64,000 bases of DNA from Cornus controversa (taxonomy: Eukaryota; Streptophyta; Magnoliopsida; Cornales; Cornaceae): NCBI GenBank assembly GCA_026545225.1, contig CM048846.1, positions 84,957,270 to 85,021,269 on the forward strand, read 5' to 3'. Below the pieces are notes generated by a model. It saw only the letters and a list, made by a program, of their open reading frames with translations, had not been told where the DNA came from and searched no databases. Positions 13,549-23,311 of this stretch are shown here, in pieces. A program made the translations under genes and the position numbers. How positions within the stretch are numbered: the first letter of the stretch is position 1; the number at the start of each line of letters is the position of its first letter.

Positions 13549-13839
13549 TTTAGTTATTTTCGCCCGTATGTAGTAAAAAAAAAAAAAAAAAAAAAGGTCT
13601 TATCTATGTAACCAAACACATGGGACGAGGAAAACATACTTGCAACAAGAACACTACATTTAACACATATGTGACAACAAGTTTTTAAAATGTTATATAT
13701 AAATATTTTGGTTAAAATGGAAACTTTTAGTAGTAATGAAGTTTGAAAAAACATAATTTTATAAGTAATAAAAAAAACATTATGCTTAACACATATGATA
13801 TAATAAGTTTTAGATTTTATATATATATATATAAAAGTT

Positions 13840-13843
13840 AAAA
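13840..13843 (-). terminator. Pol III oligo-T terminator of tRNA-Ile
   Basis: On the minus strand a TTTT run lies 14 bases past the 3' end of the tRNA gene. This is the usual position and form of an RNA polymerase III termination signal. Confidence 0.6.
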
Positions 13844-13856
13844 TTTGTACATAAAT

Positions 13857-13930
13857 TGGCCCATGCAGGTCTCGAACCTGCGACCTTCGCGTTATTAGCA
13901 CGACGCTCTAACCAACTGAGCTAATAGGCC
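13857..13930 (-). tRNA. tRNA-Ile (anticodon AAU)
   Basis: The 74-base minus-strand sequence folds as a tRNA. The acceptor arm GGCCTAT pairs with ATGGGCC, with discriminator A. The D arm contains TAGCTCAGTTGG (A box). The anticodon loop CTAATAA gives anticodon AAT (read as IAU after editing). The T arm contains GGTTCGAGACC (B box). There is no intron and no encoded CCA. CAA motifs just upstream (AGCAAAACAGAACAAGT) fit the plant Pol III start context, and a TTTT run follows. It looks functional. It sits head to head with DAD1, only 126 bases from the DAD1 start codon. Confidence 0.95.
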
Positions 13931-14056
13931 ACTTGTTCTGTTTTGCTTGATTGTATTATTTAATTTAAAATATTAAATGGTCCCTTAGAACAAGGTTTTA
14001 ACTAACCAATGCTGTCATAACAGTGAACAGCAAAGGGTGAAGAAGGAGCTGAGAGA

Positions 14057-14145
14057 ATGGGAAGATCATCGACGACTAAGGACGCTCAAGCACTTCTCCA
14101 CTCTCTTCGTTCGGCTTATGTCGCCACTCCTACAAACCTCAAGGT

Positions 14146-14182
<37 letters not shown>

Positions 14183-17100
14183 CACACGCAAACACACGTG
14201 TATATATATAAAATCAATACCCTAACTGAACTCTTGTTTTCACAGATCATCGATCTGTACGTGATGTTTGCGGTCTTTACTGCTCTGATTCAGGTACTCC
14301 GATTGTATATCTGTGTATATGTTCACTGTATGTACTATCTATTTACTGATTGATATTGTAAATCTGCACCCCTTAATTATCAGAACCTAACTCCTAATAC
14401 AAAAGCTGTTTTTGTTGCCTGACTATTCGGATAGATGGGGTTCTGATTATTCCATGATTCAGTGAGTGCGTTGGATTTTGATTGGATTAGGGATTGAGTG
14501 ATTGTTTGGGAAAGAAGAGGAAATGTGCAACTGGCTCATTATATATGCTGGGGAAAGGATATGATCTATTATTTGTTTTCTCATGAAAATTAAAACGTTT
14601 ATCTTGTGTTTGCCATCCTGGAATTTGCGTTTTAGAATGGATAAATGAAAAAAAAGAAAAGATTATGAACTAATACTTCCCTAATTCCAAATACATTGTG
14701 TAGTTCTCATGTAACCATTTACAGAATTAAGTGTTGAAAAACAATTTACAGCATCGGGTGCTGTTTGATAAAACTAAAAATTAAGTACTGAAAATTTCAA
14801 GTTCTTGAAGTTTATGTGGTAATTGTAAATTGATATTTTTTTGGATTTTAAGTGTCGCTGTCACTTAAAATTTGACCTGATTTTAAGTAGCAATATTTTT
14901 TTAAGTGAGATTCAAAATGCGTTTAATAAAGCATTTAATTGGATAAATACTTAGTTTAGTCAGAATTAAGTTCTGAATTGGGTTATCAAACAACACTTTA
15001 GTTATTTTTGTTGGTTTTGGCTCTTGAAATGAGTAGGTATTTGGGATCTGCTTGGTTCAGTTTCCTAAAACCAGTTATGAAGAACTCAGAAAACGAAGAC
15101 TGTTTTCTCTGAAAACGGTCTTTTATTTTTTATTTTTACTGAGTTTTCAGAAATTGTCAGCAAAACAGAATTTTGTACAGTTTTCTAATTTTCAATTTTC
15201 AGAAAATAGAAAACAAAAGCAAAAAACTGATCTCAGAAAACTGAACCAAACAGACCCTTGACTCAATTGTACCTGTTGAATTGGCCATTCCCAAGATTTG
15301 AATTTTTTTTAATAAACTTTTAATTTCAATATTTCAGCTAGATTAAAGATATTGATTATGCTTAATTTTCAAGTAAGTTAAAGGTAAAGTATCTAGGATA
15401 GTCATTAAACTGACTATCTCATATGGAGCAGTGTGTTAGGTATTAAAAAAGAAACAAAAACAACACGTTCAGAATGTTAGGAGTAATTAGAAAAGATAAG
15501 GTTAACAATCAACGTGTAAGGGAGAAATTAGGAGTGACGCTTATTTTCTTATTACTAAGAAAATAAGAGAATGTAAATTTAGATGGTATAGTCATATTCA
15601 AAATAGACCTTTAGATGCACCAATAAGAAAAGGAAGATTGGTTTGTATTGGAAGTAAGAGACAAAAAAGTCCACCAAAATTAACATGGAATGAAAATGAT
15701 TTAAAAAAATTAAATCTAATAGGAGAAATGGCTTGTGAGAGAAAAGAATGGAAAAAGAGAATCCATGTGACTGACCCCGTTCATATGAAATAAAAATGCA
15801 TCTACATCTTTTTTATTATGCTGTCTTATTCTATTCTAATAACTACTGACTAGTGTTTACTATAGTTATTGTAAACCCTCTTTTAGCATATGCAAAATAA
15901 ACTTTTATTTTTTGGCAACAAGCAGTAGCCAAGGACCACGAGTAGATAAAGAACTTCCCAATTCATTCATCCAATTTGACTATGAAGATCTTCAACTTTA
16001 TAAACTTAACATTCAAATAATCAATAAAGTTGCTCAACTGGTCAACTATTATTTTCCTGGCATCAAATGCCTGATTTGGTAAAAGTTTTTTTTTCCAGGG
16101 CTTGTTTCGTCTAATCATTATGAAAATTTTCCTTGTACAATTCCGAGGTTTACTTTTTCTTTCTTTATAGTGTGTGAGGTAGGTGGTATGGAGCTAATTA
16201 TTGACGTGTAACTCAAATCTTTCATTTAGAAGCATAACAAATGGAGTTCCAATGAGCATGCAACTTTAACCATGCCTTATTTGGAATTATTTATAATATC
16301 TGCACCTGTATTGCATGCGTGCTGATCATTCTAGCCGGTGGAAGTGGAACGGGAATGAGTACTCCACATACTCTAAAATATGGTTATACAACCAGGATAG
16401 GCTCTTATGTTGACATAGTTGGAATGCCATCGATAGTCATAATTATTGAGTGGTCTTTTTTAAATCCATTGATAAATTGTGAAGGTTAGTATCACTATAA
16501 TGCAAAAGTTGTTCTTTTATTTTTGCAAACAAGTTGTATATTTGTATTGGAATCATGTAAATACACTGAGCTTATAGCGAAGAAATGCTGAGTTTGTGAT
16601 GTGTTATGTGTTTGGATAGCTAATTTCAATGCTTTGGGACGTTAGTGTTCATGAAATGTTATTCTACTCAACAAGAAAGAAGTTCCAAATGTGACACTTT
16701 AGTAGATAATCTAGAATCTCTCTGTAAGGGTTCTTTTGTAGCAAAACAATAAATAGTATTAAATGAGAGATATCAAACAAAATGTGAGGGACCTAGAGTA
16801 ATGATCTAGGAAAAGGAGGAGAAATAGACAAACCAAAAGGATTAATGGTGAGGGCAGGAATGTTCGTGTACCATGACAGAGAGTTAATAAGCTTTACAAT
16901 TATAGGGATTTTGGACTACTTGTGCTCTGCCTTTCAATGCTCAAGAGAGTTAGTATTTATAGCTCGAGGGCTCTTGGATAATACCCAAGGGGTCGAGACC
17001 TCGGTGGTCATTACCTTGGGCCTAAGGCTTTGAGATCATGATTAAATAGCTACCACGTGTGTAGCTCCTTAGTCACATCATTCATTTTTGTTAGGTTTGA

Positions 17101-19592
17101 TGGCAATGCATTAAATGATTTCGGCTGATCATTAAATAGTGGTGGTTTAGGATTAAATGGCAAAGGGCGTAGTATTAAATGCATTCGGCGTGATGGTGGA
17201 ATATCTTTGTTATAGCACGTGCTGCCCACCATCCCTTTGGTAAGTCCAGTACTCGAGTGTCTGGATGAATTTTGACTTCTCATCCTCTAATCGAAAATCC
17301 TTCTAAGTGTTCTAGTGCAATGGGTGCAAGGACGCAGTCAGTCTTGCCTATTCTTTTTCATCCTTGTTAGTTAGGTGCTCTTACCCCTTGAGTCCAAAAC
17401 CCCAAGACACTTGCTCAAGTCTATTAAAACCTTGAGAGGCAACCCTCGGGTTTGAAACTTGAGATACTTTCTTAGGTCCACTAAAACTTGAAGAACGTCT
17501 AGTCCAAAACACTGAGACACCATCTCAGGACCACTAAAAAAGCCTTGAGGGACAACTCCCGAGTCCATAGCCTTGAAAACAATCTCAGATCTACTAGAGC
17601 CTCGAGAAACAACCATCGAGTCTAAAATCCTGAGGCACCCTCAGGTCCATCAGAACCTCGAGGGACAAATCTCTAGTCCAAAGCCCTAATATATCCTCAG
17701 AACTACCAAATGCTTGAAGGTCAAACATACTGTGAGAGTTCCTGACAAGGACAAAGAAATATAGGCAGGATTGACTGCTTTCTTGCACCCATCACACTGG
17801 GTCACTTAAAAGAATTTTGGATTGGAGGATGACAAGTCAGAGTTCGACCATGGGCCTGGCCAAAGGGATGGTGAGCACGTGCCATGATAGAGAGACTCAC
17901 CATCACGTTGAATGCATTTAATACTACGTCATTTTCCATTTAATGCTCAACCACCACTATTTTGATGACCAGCTAAAATCATTTGATGTGCTGCCATCAA
18001 ACTTGACGAAAATGAATGACTTGACTAAGTAGTTGTGTGCGTGGGCGGCTAATTTAATCATGATCTGAAAGGCTTAGGCCTAGGGTAAGGACCAACGGGG
18101 GGTCTCGACCCCTTGAGTATCATTTGAGAGCCCTTGAGCTGCCGAGCATTATTACTATTAATCCCTTTTGTTAATGTATTTCTCCTCCTTCCAGATCATT
18201 ACTTTGGGTCCCTCATATTGTGTTTGATATCTCTTATTTATTACTATTTATTGTTTTGCTAACCCTTACACCCGTGAGACATAAAAACTACATTTTTATT
18301 TCCCTTTTCTGGGGTAATCATAAGAACCCTGTTTAGGGCCCAAATTCCTCACAAACTTTCTGTTTCTGTACTTGATGGTTTAGACACTTGCATCACCTAC
18401 CAATTAACATGCATTGGAAAAGTTCCTTGACATTCTGCCCAAGTCCATATTATTTCCTCCCAACTTTTTAAAAGAATATAGCTACAAGGTTGACTACTTT
18501 GCCCATACACAATGGATACAGAATCCGTTTAGCATCAACGTCCGAAACCAACATATTGACTGTGGAGTACTTTTAGAAATTTTAGAATGTCAGTATCTTA
18601 AATACAAAGGGAGATAAATGCCATTGAAAACCACAATGAGAGCCTTTTAAAACCATACAACTTCCAAAGGTTATGCAGATGCTTGTTCAAAATTTTATTT
18701 ATTGATAATTTATGCATTTTGCAGACCACCCCTTTCTTCCCAACTGCGAATGATTCTATATATATATATATATTTGTTTCTTTGTTGGGGAGGGGAATGG
18801 GGCTGTTTGAATTTGACACTTTTTCCTAAAAAGGTATTTGTTTTTTAATTGAGATGAGATAATGCTTGAATCAAATAATGATCAATGATATCATATTATT
18901 TTCTCCTGCTTAGATGCTCATATTGCTGATGAACAGGTAGTTTATATGGCTATTGTTGGATCATTCCCGTTCAACTCTTTTCTCTCGGGAGTACTCTCTT
19001 GTGTTGGGACAGCTGTCCTTGCTGGTAAGCAGAATTTATATTGGTTGTTTGTGTGGAGAGAATTCCTTTTAAACCTATGAAAACGAGATTGATTGGTTTC
19101 TTTGGCCACAGTTTGTCTCCGCATTCAAGTGAACAAAGAAAATAAGGAATTCAAGGTAAGTTTTCTCTAGTTAGAAGCCTTCTTCCCTTTCACATGTTTT
19201 TCATTATACCATTTTGCGCGTTTAGCTGAAGAATTAAATTTTGAGCTACAAGATTTGCAACCTGAATTGTCATAAAATTCCAAATTCTTTTTCCTTTCTT
19301 CCTGTCCTATCCAACCAAATGTGAGCTTAGAGTATATACACGTGTGTATATGCATATATATGCTTTTACGTATTATATCATTGTGACTTGATCCCAAACC
19401 CCATATTTTAAATTTATTATTATTATTTTACGTTTTATATATACACTTTGAAAAAAAGGAATCCCTGTCGGACACTCATATTTCGACATATCTTCCACAA
19501 AATTGCAGGATTTACCACCGGAGCGTGCTTTTGCTGATTTTATTCTCTGCAATCTGGTGCTCCATTTGGTGATCATGAACTTCCTCGGATAA
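14057..19592 (+). CDS. DAD1: DAD1, oligosaccharyltransferase subunit (complete, 116 aa)
   Basis: Five exons: 14057-14143, 14246-14293, 18937-19024, 19112-19155 and 19509-19592. They join in frame to a 116-residue protein that matches plant DAD1 along its whole length (family about 115 residues). DAD1/Ost2 is a small membrane subunit of the ER oligosaccharyltransferase, which moves the preassembled glycan onto Asn-X-Ser/Thr sites; its loss triggers cell death in animals. Landmarks are SLRSAYVATPTNLKIIDLY (residues 16-34), SFPFNSFLSGVLSC, CLRIQVNKENKEFK and PPERAFADF. Three hydrophobic segments lie near residues 30-53, 55-79 and 97-115, and the protein ends NFLG. The start at 14057 gives MGRSSTTKDAQ, as expected. 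Introns are 102, 4643, 87 and 353 bases. Intron 2 holds a LINE fragment, MITEs and a foldback element. A CT/CA/TA microsatellite touches the intron 1 donor. Confidence 0.97.
14146..14211. repeat. Compound (CT)n(CA)n(TA)n microsatellite at a splice donor
   Basis: Starts within the intron 1 donor sequence of DAD1 (AAG|GTCTCTCT). It runs through CT units, then ACACAC units, then TATATATA, and fills more than half of the 102-base intron. Confidence 0.95.
14750..15000. mobile_element. Small TIR element (probable hAT-type MITE)
   Basis: GGGTGCTGTTTGATAAAACT near 14757 is matched in inverted form by GGGTTATCAAACAACACTTT near 14980. Inside, AATTAAGTACTGA is mirrored by TCAGAATTAAGTTCTGAAT. It is about 250 bases, has no coding content, and lies in DAD1 intron 2. 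The ends are only approximate. Confidence 0.55.
15044..15257. mobile_element. Short TIR MITE (CTGCTTGGTTCAG termini)
   Basis: GGATCTGCTTGGTTCAGTTT at the left is mirrored by AAACTGAACCAAACAGACCC at the right. Further inverted matches between AGAAAACGAAGACTG and CAGTTTTCTA-type stretches make much of the 214 bases self-complementary. It has no coding content and lies in DAD1 intron 2. The TTTGGTTCAG-type ends recall widespread plant hAT-like MITEs. I could not confirm a target duplication. Confidence 0.65.
15430..15795 (+). mobile_element. RTE-type LINE fragment, 3' end of the ORF
   Basis: Conceptual translation in shifting frames gives KIRECKFRWYSHIQNRPLDA, then PIRKGRLV, CERKEWKKRIHVTDP. 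This is the C-terminal signature of plant RTE-clade LINE polyproteins (RWFGHVQRRP...DAPVRR...W...IHVADP). The copy is 5'-truncated, with stops and frameshifts in its first part (before KIRECK). It lies in DAD1 intron 2 in the same orientation as the gene. Confidence 0.75.
16723..18270. mobile_element. Foldback-type element with about 0.4-0.5 kb inverted arms
   Basis: The left end TGTAAGGGTT (16723) is matched in inverted form by AACCCTTACA, ending at 18270. From there the arms align base by base with mismatches: AGCAAAACAATAAATAGTA, AGAGATATCAAACA, ATGAGGGACC and GGAGGAGAAATA all have inverted partners. Further matches continue to about 17255 on the left and 17855 on the right, including GCATTTAATACTACG against CGTAGTATTAAATGC. 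The centre holds a diverged minisatellite. No transposase is visible. Long arms around a small core suggest a non-autonomous Mutator-like or foldback transposon. I found no matching flanking target duplication. It occupies a third of DAD1 intron 2. Confidence 0.8.
17391..17725. repeat. Diverged minisatellite, about six 50-60 bp units
   Basis: Variants of AGTCCAAAACCCCAAGACAC recur near 17392, 17451, 17501, 17561, 17619 and 17674. Each is followed by TCAGGTCCACTA-like and CTTGAGGGACAAC-like motifs. The units differ by substitutions and short indels. The array forms the core of the foldback element. Confidence 0.75.
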
Positions 19593-20048
19593 TTTTTTGT
19601 CTCTGGGACTGTCAAGATGGTTTCACTGAATTTTGATGGTGAGATGTAGTGAAATAGTTATAGGCGGTTGGTGTGCCTAAAAGAAAAGGCACGTATCAAA
19701 ATCATTTTATGATAATCTTGAGCTAGTAATTTGGATATTCTACTTTGACAGATAAGTATGAACTCATGTATCTAAAAAATACAAGTCTACCTTAACTGAT
19801 CTGATGCTATTTAGACTTCATTTCCTAGCCATTTTGGTTGGACTTCACAGGGACAAAGTTTTTTCTGCTATATTATGAAATCTTCTCTCATGTGAAATGG
19901 GGGAAAGGATTGGTTCAAATGATATGTTAATTCTAGAAGGGATGTGATATTTGCAATCCATTTCTTCAAATAATTGTGGAGTTTGAGAGTATTGTTTGAA
20001 GTACTGTTTTGTCAATTTCTTGTATGCAGCACTTTTCAATACTCACAG

Positions 20049-20077
20049 TGCACCACCACCACCACCACCACCACCAT
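20049..20077. repeat. (CAC)n microsatellite
   Basis: About nine CAC/CCA triplets in the likely 3' UTR or downstream flank of DAD1, ending CCACCATGAG. Confidence 0.95.
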
Positions 20078-21059
20078 GAGAACATCTACAATGCACCTGG
20101 AGTAATTATATCGGGGGAATTTTCTTTGTATGTGTATAATATGTACTGAGGTTCACTACATATGTATAACACGCACGATTCAAATTCACCCTGTTTTTAC
20201 ACTGCGTGTAATTTAGATTTTCTCCACCACTACCACTACTACCATCATCATCATTCCATATGGATTGTGTCATTTTCTTGCTCACTGGTGGAGCAAGAGA
20301 TTATTACTCTCTCTATATATATATATATAAATTGAAATACGATTGTGTCATTTTCTTTCGGTTTTTTGAAATGGGACCGTACAGAATGAAGCAAGAATAT
20401 TATTTCTAAATTTAACAACATTCTGTTAAAGAAGGAAATTGAAGAAAGTCCAGTTTAAAAGCCTCTCACTCTCACTGTGGATGTGCACTAAAACCCATTT
20501 TTGTCCTATTTTCAAGAGTGTAAAGTCAAATGAAGCAATTAGCTATGCGTGGACAATGAAAGATGTTTAATACAATTCAAGGATCGTACTTTATTATGTC
20601 CAAACTCCAAAGACAATGATATTTACTACGAAATTTCCGAATGAGAATGACATCTCTTTAAATTAGGTGGATATCAATTACAATTACTTTTTTTATATAT
20701 TTTTTTGTTTTTCTTGTCATTCTAAACAGACATTACTTGATGTTAACAGCTAGTTGATGTTGAAGATTAACAAGAATTTGACCGTCCGTTTAAATATAAT
20801 CCAGATTATTAGTTATATGATTTTATAGGTTCATTTTTTTTGAGATTTTTAAGCTTTTAAGACTTACCAAAAAAAATAGATTTTTCAGTCTAAGGAAATA
20901 TTTTACAACTCTACCAAAGAGTTTGGAAAAAAATAACAATTAATATTTTATTCATAGAGAACTCTTTGTTTCACATGCCTGCGCGCACACACATATATGT
21001 ATATACCTCGCTTGCAAATACTCAATAATAAATATAAATGGAGCTGTGTTGAGTACAAT

Positions 21060-22279
21060 TAGGGGTGGCAATTTCCTCCGCCCCTAATGGAGGGGATTTG
21101 GTTCGCCCCTAATAGGAGTAGGGGCGGGTATGATTTTTTTAAAAAAATTCGTCTAATACCCTCCCCGCCTCGATTATATACATACATATATATATATAGT
21201 GACATAATTGTATGAAATGTGCCATTTCTTTTATTATTATATTACTTATATAAATATAATATACTAGATATACGGCAGCCACTAGGTTACCTTGTTTTGC
21301 TCTATTCCTCTCTTTATCTTATGACTAAAAGAGAACTCTTTCTTGTGTACATAATAGATCTATAATAAAAAAAATTCTTGAAGACCAAAACCGTTTCCAT
21401 CTCCATCTATATATGTATGTATGTTTGTGTCATTTTCTTTAGTCTTATATATTGGGGTAGGGATGGCAACGGGTCGGTTATGGGGCGGGGATCCCCATCC
21501 CCATCCCCATAACCGTTTAATTTTGGAAACCCCATAACTGGTAATAAATTTTCCCCTTCACCCCATCCCCGCCCCATAACCGACAGAACTCACCCCGCCC
21601 CAAACCGCCCCGCCCCATAACCGGTTAAAACTCAAATATTTTGAAAATGAATTTTTTTTTGAAGTTCCAACAAAACCATATAAAACTAACCATACATTCC
21701 TCTAACATAAAATTTCATCCTTCATGGCAAGAACAAGGAAAGAATCACAATCATATCATCGTAAACTAGGAGAGAGGAGTGAGATTAGGGCTAAAGTTTT
21801 CTATTTAAGTAGATATACACATAAGTAATATAATATAATAACATATTGAGTGTAGAATAATCGGGGCGGGTTTTAAATGGGGCGGGGTGACCTTTCCCCG
21901 TCCCCGCCCCGAAACCGACCGGGTTTTAACTAACAAAATCCATCCCCGTTCCATTAACATAAACGGTTCCCCAAACCCGTTTTAAACGGGTTGGGGCAAG
22001 GCGGGTCCCCGCTGGGTTGGGGATTTTTGCCATCCCTATATTGGGGTTTTGACTGTAGAAGTGTTGTATCATCGTTTAGGTATATTTAGTCCAAACATCG
22101 AATTTAAAGCAAATAAAGCAAAGGATTTTAAAGATTTTATTATTCCTTTCTTTCTTTAAATGGGGCAGTAGTGGTATGCTTACCACAAACCCGTTAGAGT
22201 TCTTAATGGAAGATGGATTTTGTATTTCTTTGATGGGGTGGGGTAGGGTTTTGGCATACCTGCCTCGTTGCCATCCCTA
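21060..22279. mobile_element. Outer hAT-type MITE, interrupted by a second MITE
   Basis: Starts TAGGGGTGGCAATTTCC and ends TTGCCATCCCTA, a 12-base terminal inverted repeat with one mismatch. It is flanked by perfect 8-bp duplications agtacaat at 21052-21059 and 22280-22287. An 8-bp duplication is the mark of hAT transposition. Removing the inner element and its duplication leaves about 630 bases, with GGGGCGGG-rich ends and an AT-rich middle. There is no transposase, so it was mobilised in trans. Confidence 0.9.
21458..22038. mobile_element. Inner hAT-type MITE nested in the outer one
   Basis: Starts TAGGGATGGCAACGGGTC and ends TTTTTGCCATCCCTA. The terminal inverted repeat is TAGGGATGGCAA, followed by subterminal GGGGCGGGG/CCCCGCCCC clusters. 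It is flanked by perfect 8-bp duplications tattgggg at 21450-21457 and 22039-22046. The length is 581 bases with no coding capacity. Its insertion inside a relative with nearly the same ends shows it is the younger of the two. Confidence 0.93.
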
Positions 22280-22428
22280 AGTACAATTGCAACTTTGCAG
22301 GATGAGCTTCAGAATTATGTGATTTCGACAACAAAGTCCACAAATTTAAGGGCTGAGATTGTGCAGTCAACGAAGTCCACAAATTCAAAGGCTGAGATTG
22401 TACAGTATCTATAATATTATAAATTTGT

Positions 22429-22574
22429 GGGTAATGCTACTCAGGCAAAATTAATAGGCAAAATGTTTTATATCCATTGGATACATGTGGTAGGCCCCAC
22501 CACATACACTCACCACATGCATCCAATGGATGTAAAACATTCTGCCTACAAATTCTGCCTGAGTAGCATTACCC
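22429..22574. mobile_element. Hairpin MITE, probably Mutator-like
   Basis: The 146 bases form a near-complete palindrome. GGGTAATGCTACTCAGGCA at the left pairs with TGCCTGAGTAGCATTACCC at the right, and the pairing continues inward through ATCCATTGGAT and CACCACAT. The flanks taaatttgt (22420-22428) and taaatttat (22575-22583) match at 8 of 9 bases, the target length typical of Mutator-like elements. It has no coding content and lies 0.7 kb upstream of ATS1. Confidence 0.85.
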
Positions 22575-23100
22575 TAAATTTATATTTAAAGGTTATGGTC
22601 TACTTTCATCTCTCCTACCCTTTTTATTTTTTATGGACAGGAGGTATTTACATCTTTCGGGTGAGACTAATCTCCTTCGACACGCGTAACACCTCATAAA
22701 TCACGTGCGTCGAACAAGTTCAAGTATAATATACTTGTATAAGAGAGCTTACCTCCTCTAAAATTACAAAAAAAAAAAAAAAAACTTACTAGGACTCCCA
22801 TAATATTTTTGTAAAATCTCTCTCTTTGTCCCCTCTCTTTCTCTCTATCTATAAAAAAAAAATACAATTTAAAAAAAAAAAAAAAAAACTGGTTATGAGT
22901 TATGAGTCATTTTCAAAGTTGCTTTCTCAAGTTTATCCTTTTCGTTACAATAAAGGCTACTTTTCTAAACTTATTAGTGACATGGCCTTGCGCTATAGGT
23001 AACTACCTAAATTACCCAAAAAGAACAAACAAAGTTGAGAAAATAACAAAAACAAATAGTACCACTGTACCAGTATCGTTTTATGGCCTCAATTTTCTCA

Positions 23101-23171
23101 CACGTGTCACGATAAGACTCGAGAAGTCCACGCACAGTCAGCTAAACTTTGTTGGCGATGAAAAGCACGTG
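23101..23171. promoter_or_regulatory. Two G-box cores upstream of ATS1
   Basis: CACGTG occurs at 23101-23106 and 23166-23171, 211 and 146 bases before the ATS1 start codon; a third lies at 22702-22707. CACGTG is bound by plant bZIP and bHLH/PIF factors in light and ABA responses. The position fits a proximal promoter, but no TATA box is evident and the start site is unknown. Confidence 0.45.
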
Positions 23172-23215
23172 CGCACAGTGCTCTCTCTCTCTCTCGAAAG
23201 ATAAGAGAGCATTTC

Positions 23216-23217
23216 TT

Positions 23218-23253
<36 letters not shown>

Positions 23254-23294
23254 ATATCATTCATTCACTCTCTCTTTCTCTCTCTCTCTAAACT
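23216..23294. repeat. C-run and (CT)n tract in the ATS1 leader
   Basis: A C-run is followed by a long run of CT units and CT-rich imperfect repeats, just before the ATS1 start codon. Such pyrimidine tracts are common in plant core promoters and 5' leaders. Confidence 0.85.
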
Positions 23295-23311
23295 GACTCT
23301 CTCTTCAGACT

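Larger units (their letters stand above)
6792..13856. other. Intergenic region between the Rossmann-protein gene and tRNA-Ile
   Basis: About 7 kb of very AT-rich DNA with no ORF that I can assign. It contains the 5' side of the Rossmann-protein gene (short TG and TA microsatellites at 6840-6875), a long-TIR element (7568-8367), a 249-bp-spaced direct repeat (9242-9625), (TA)n runs at 7262-7292, 10130-10170 and 12298-12320, and a hAT-like TIR element (11849-12418). There is also a weak inverted pair near 10913-11175, and a direct repeat at 13330-13548. Nothing recognised at 12420-13330. Confidence 0.7.
19593..23100. other. Intergenic region between DAD1 and ATS1
   Basis: Holds the likely 3' UTR of DAD1 (AT-rich, with a (CAC)n run at 20050-20077 and CCACTACCACTACTACC-type repeats at 20222-20256). 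It also holds two nested MITEs (21060-22279), a hairpin MITE (22429-22574), and A-runs and CT-rich stretches at 22760-22890. No protein gene is recognisable. Confidence 0.7.

Noticed and set aside
14037-14225. Alternative DAD1 start in the other frame (MKKELREWEDH...)
   Set aside because: Out of frame with the conserved DAD1 sequence; the start at 14057 gives the expected N-terminus and length.
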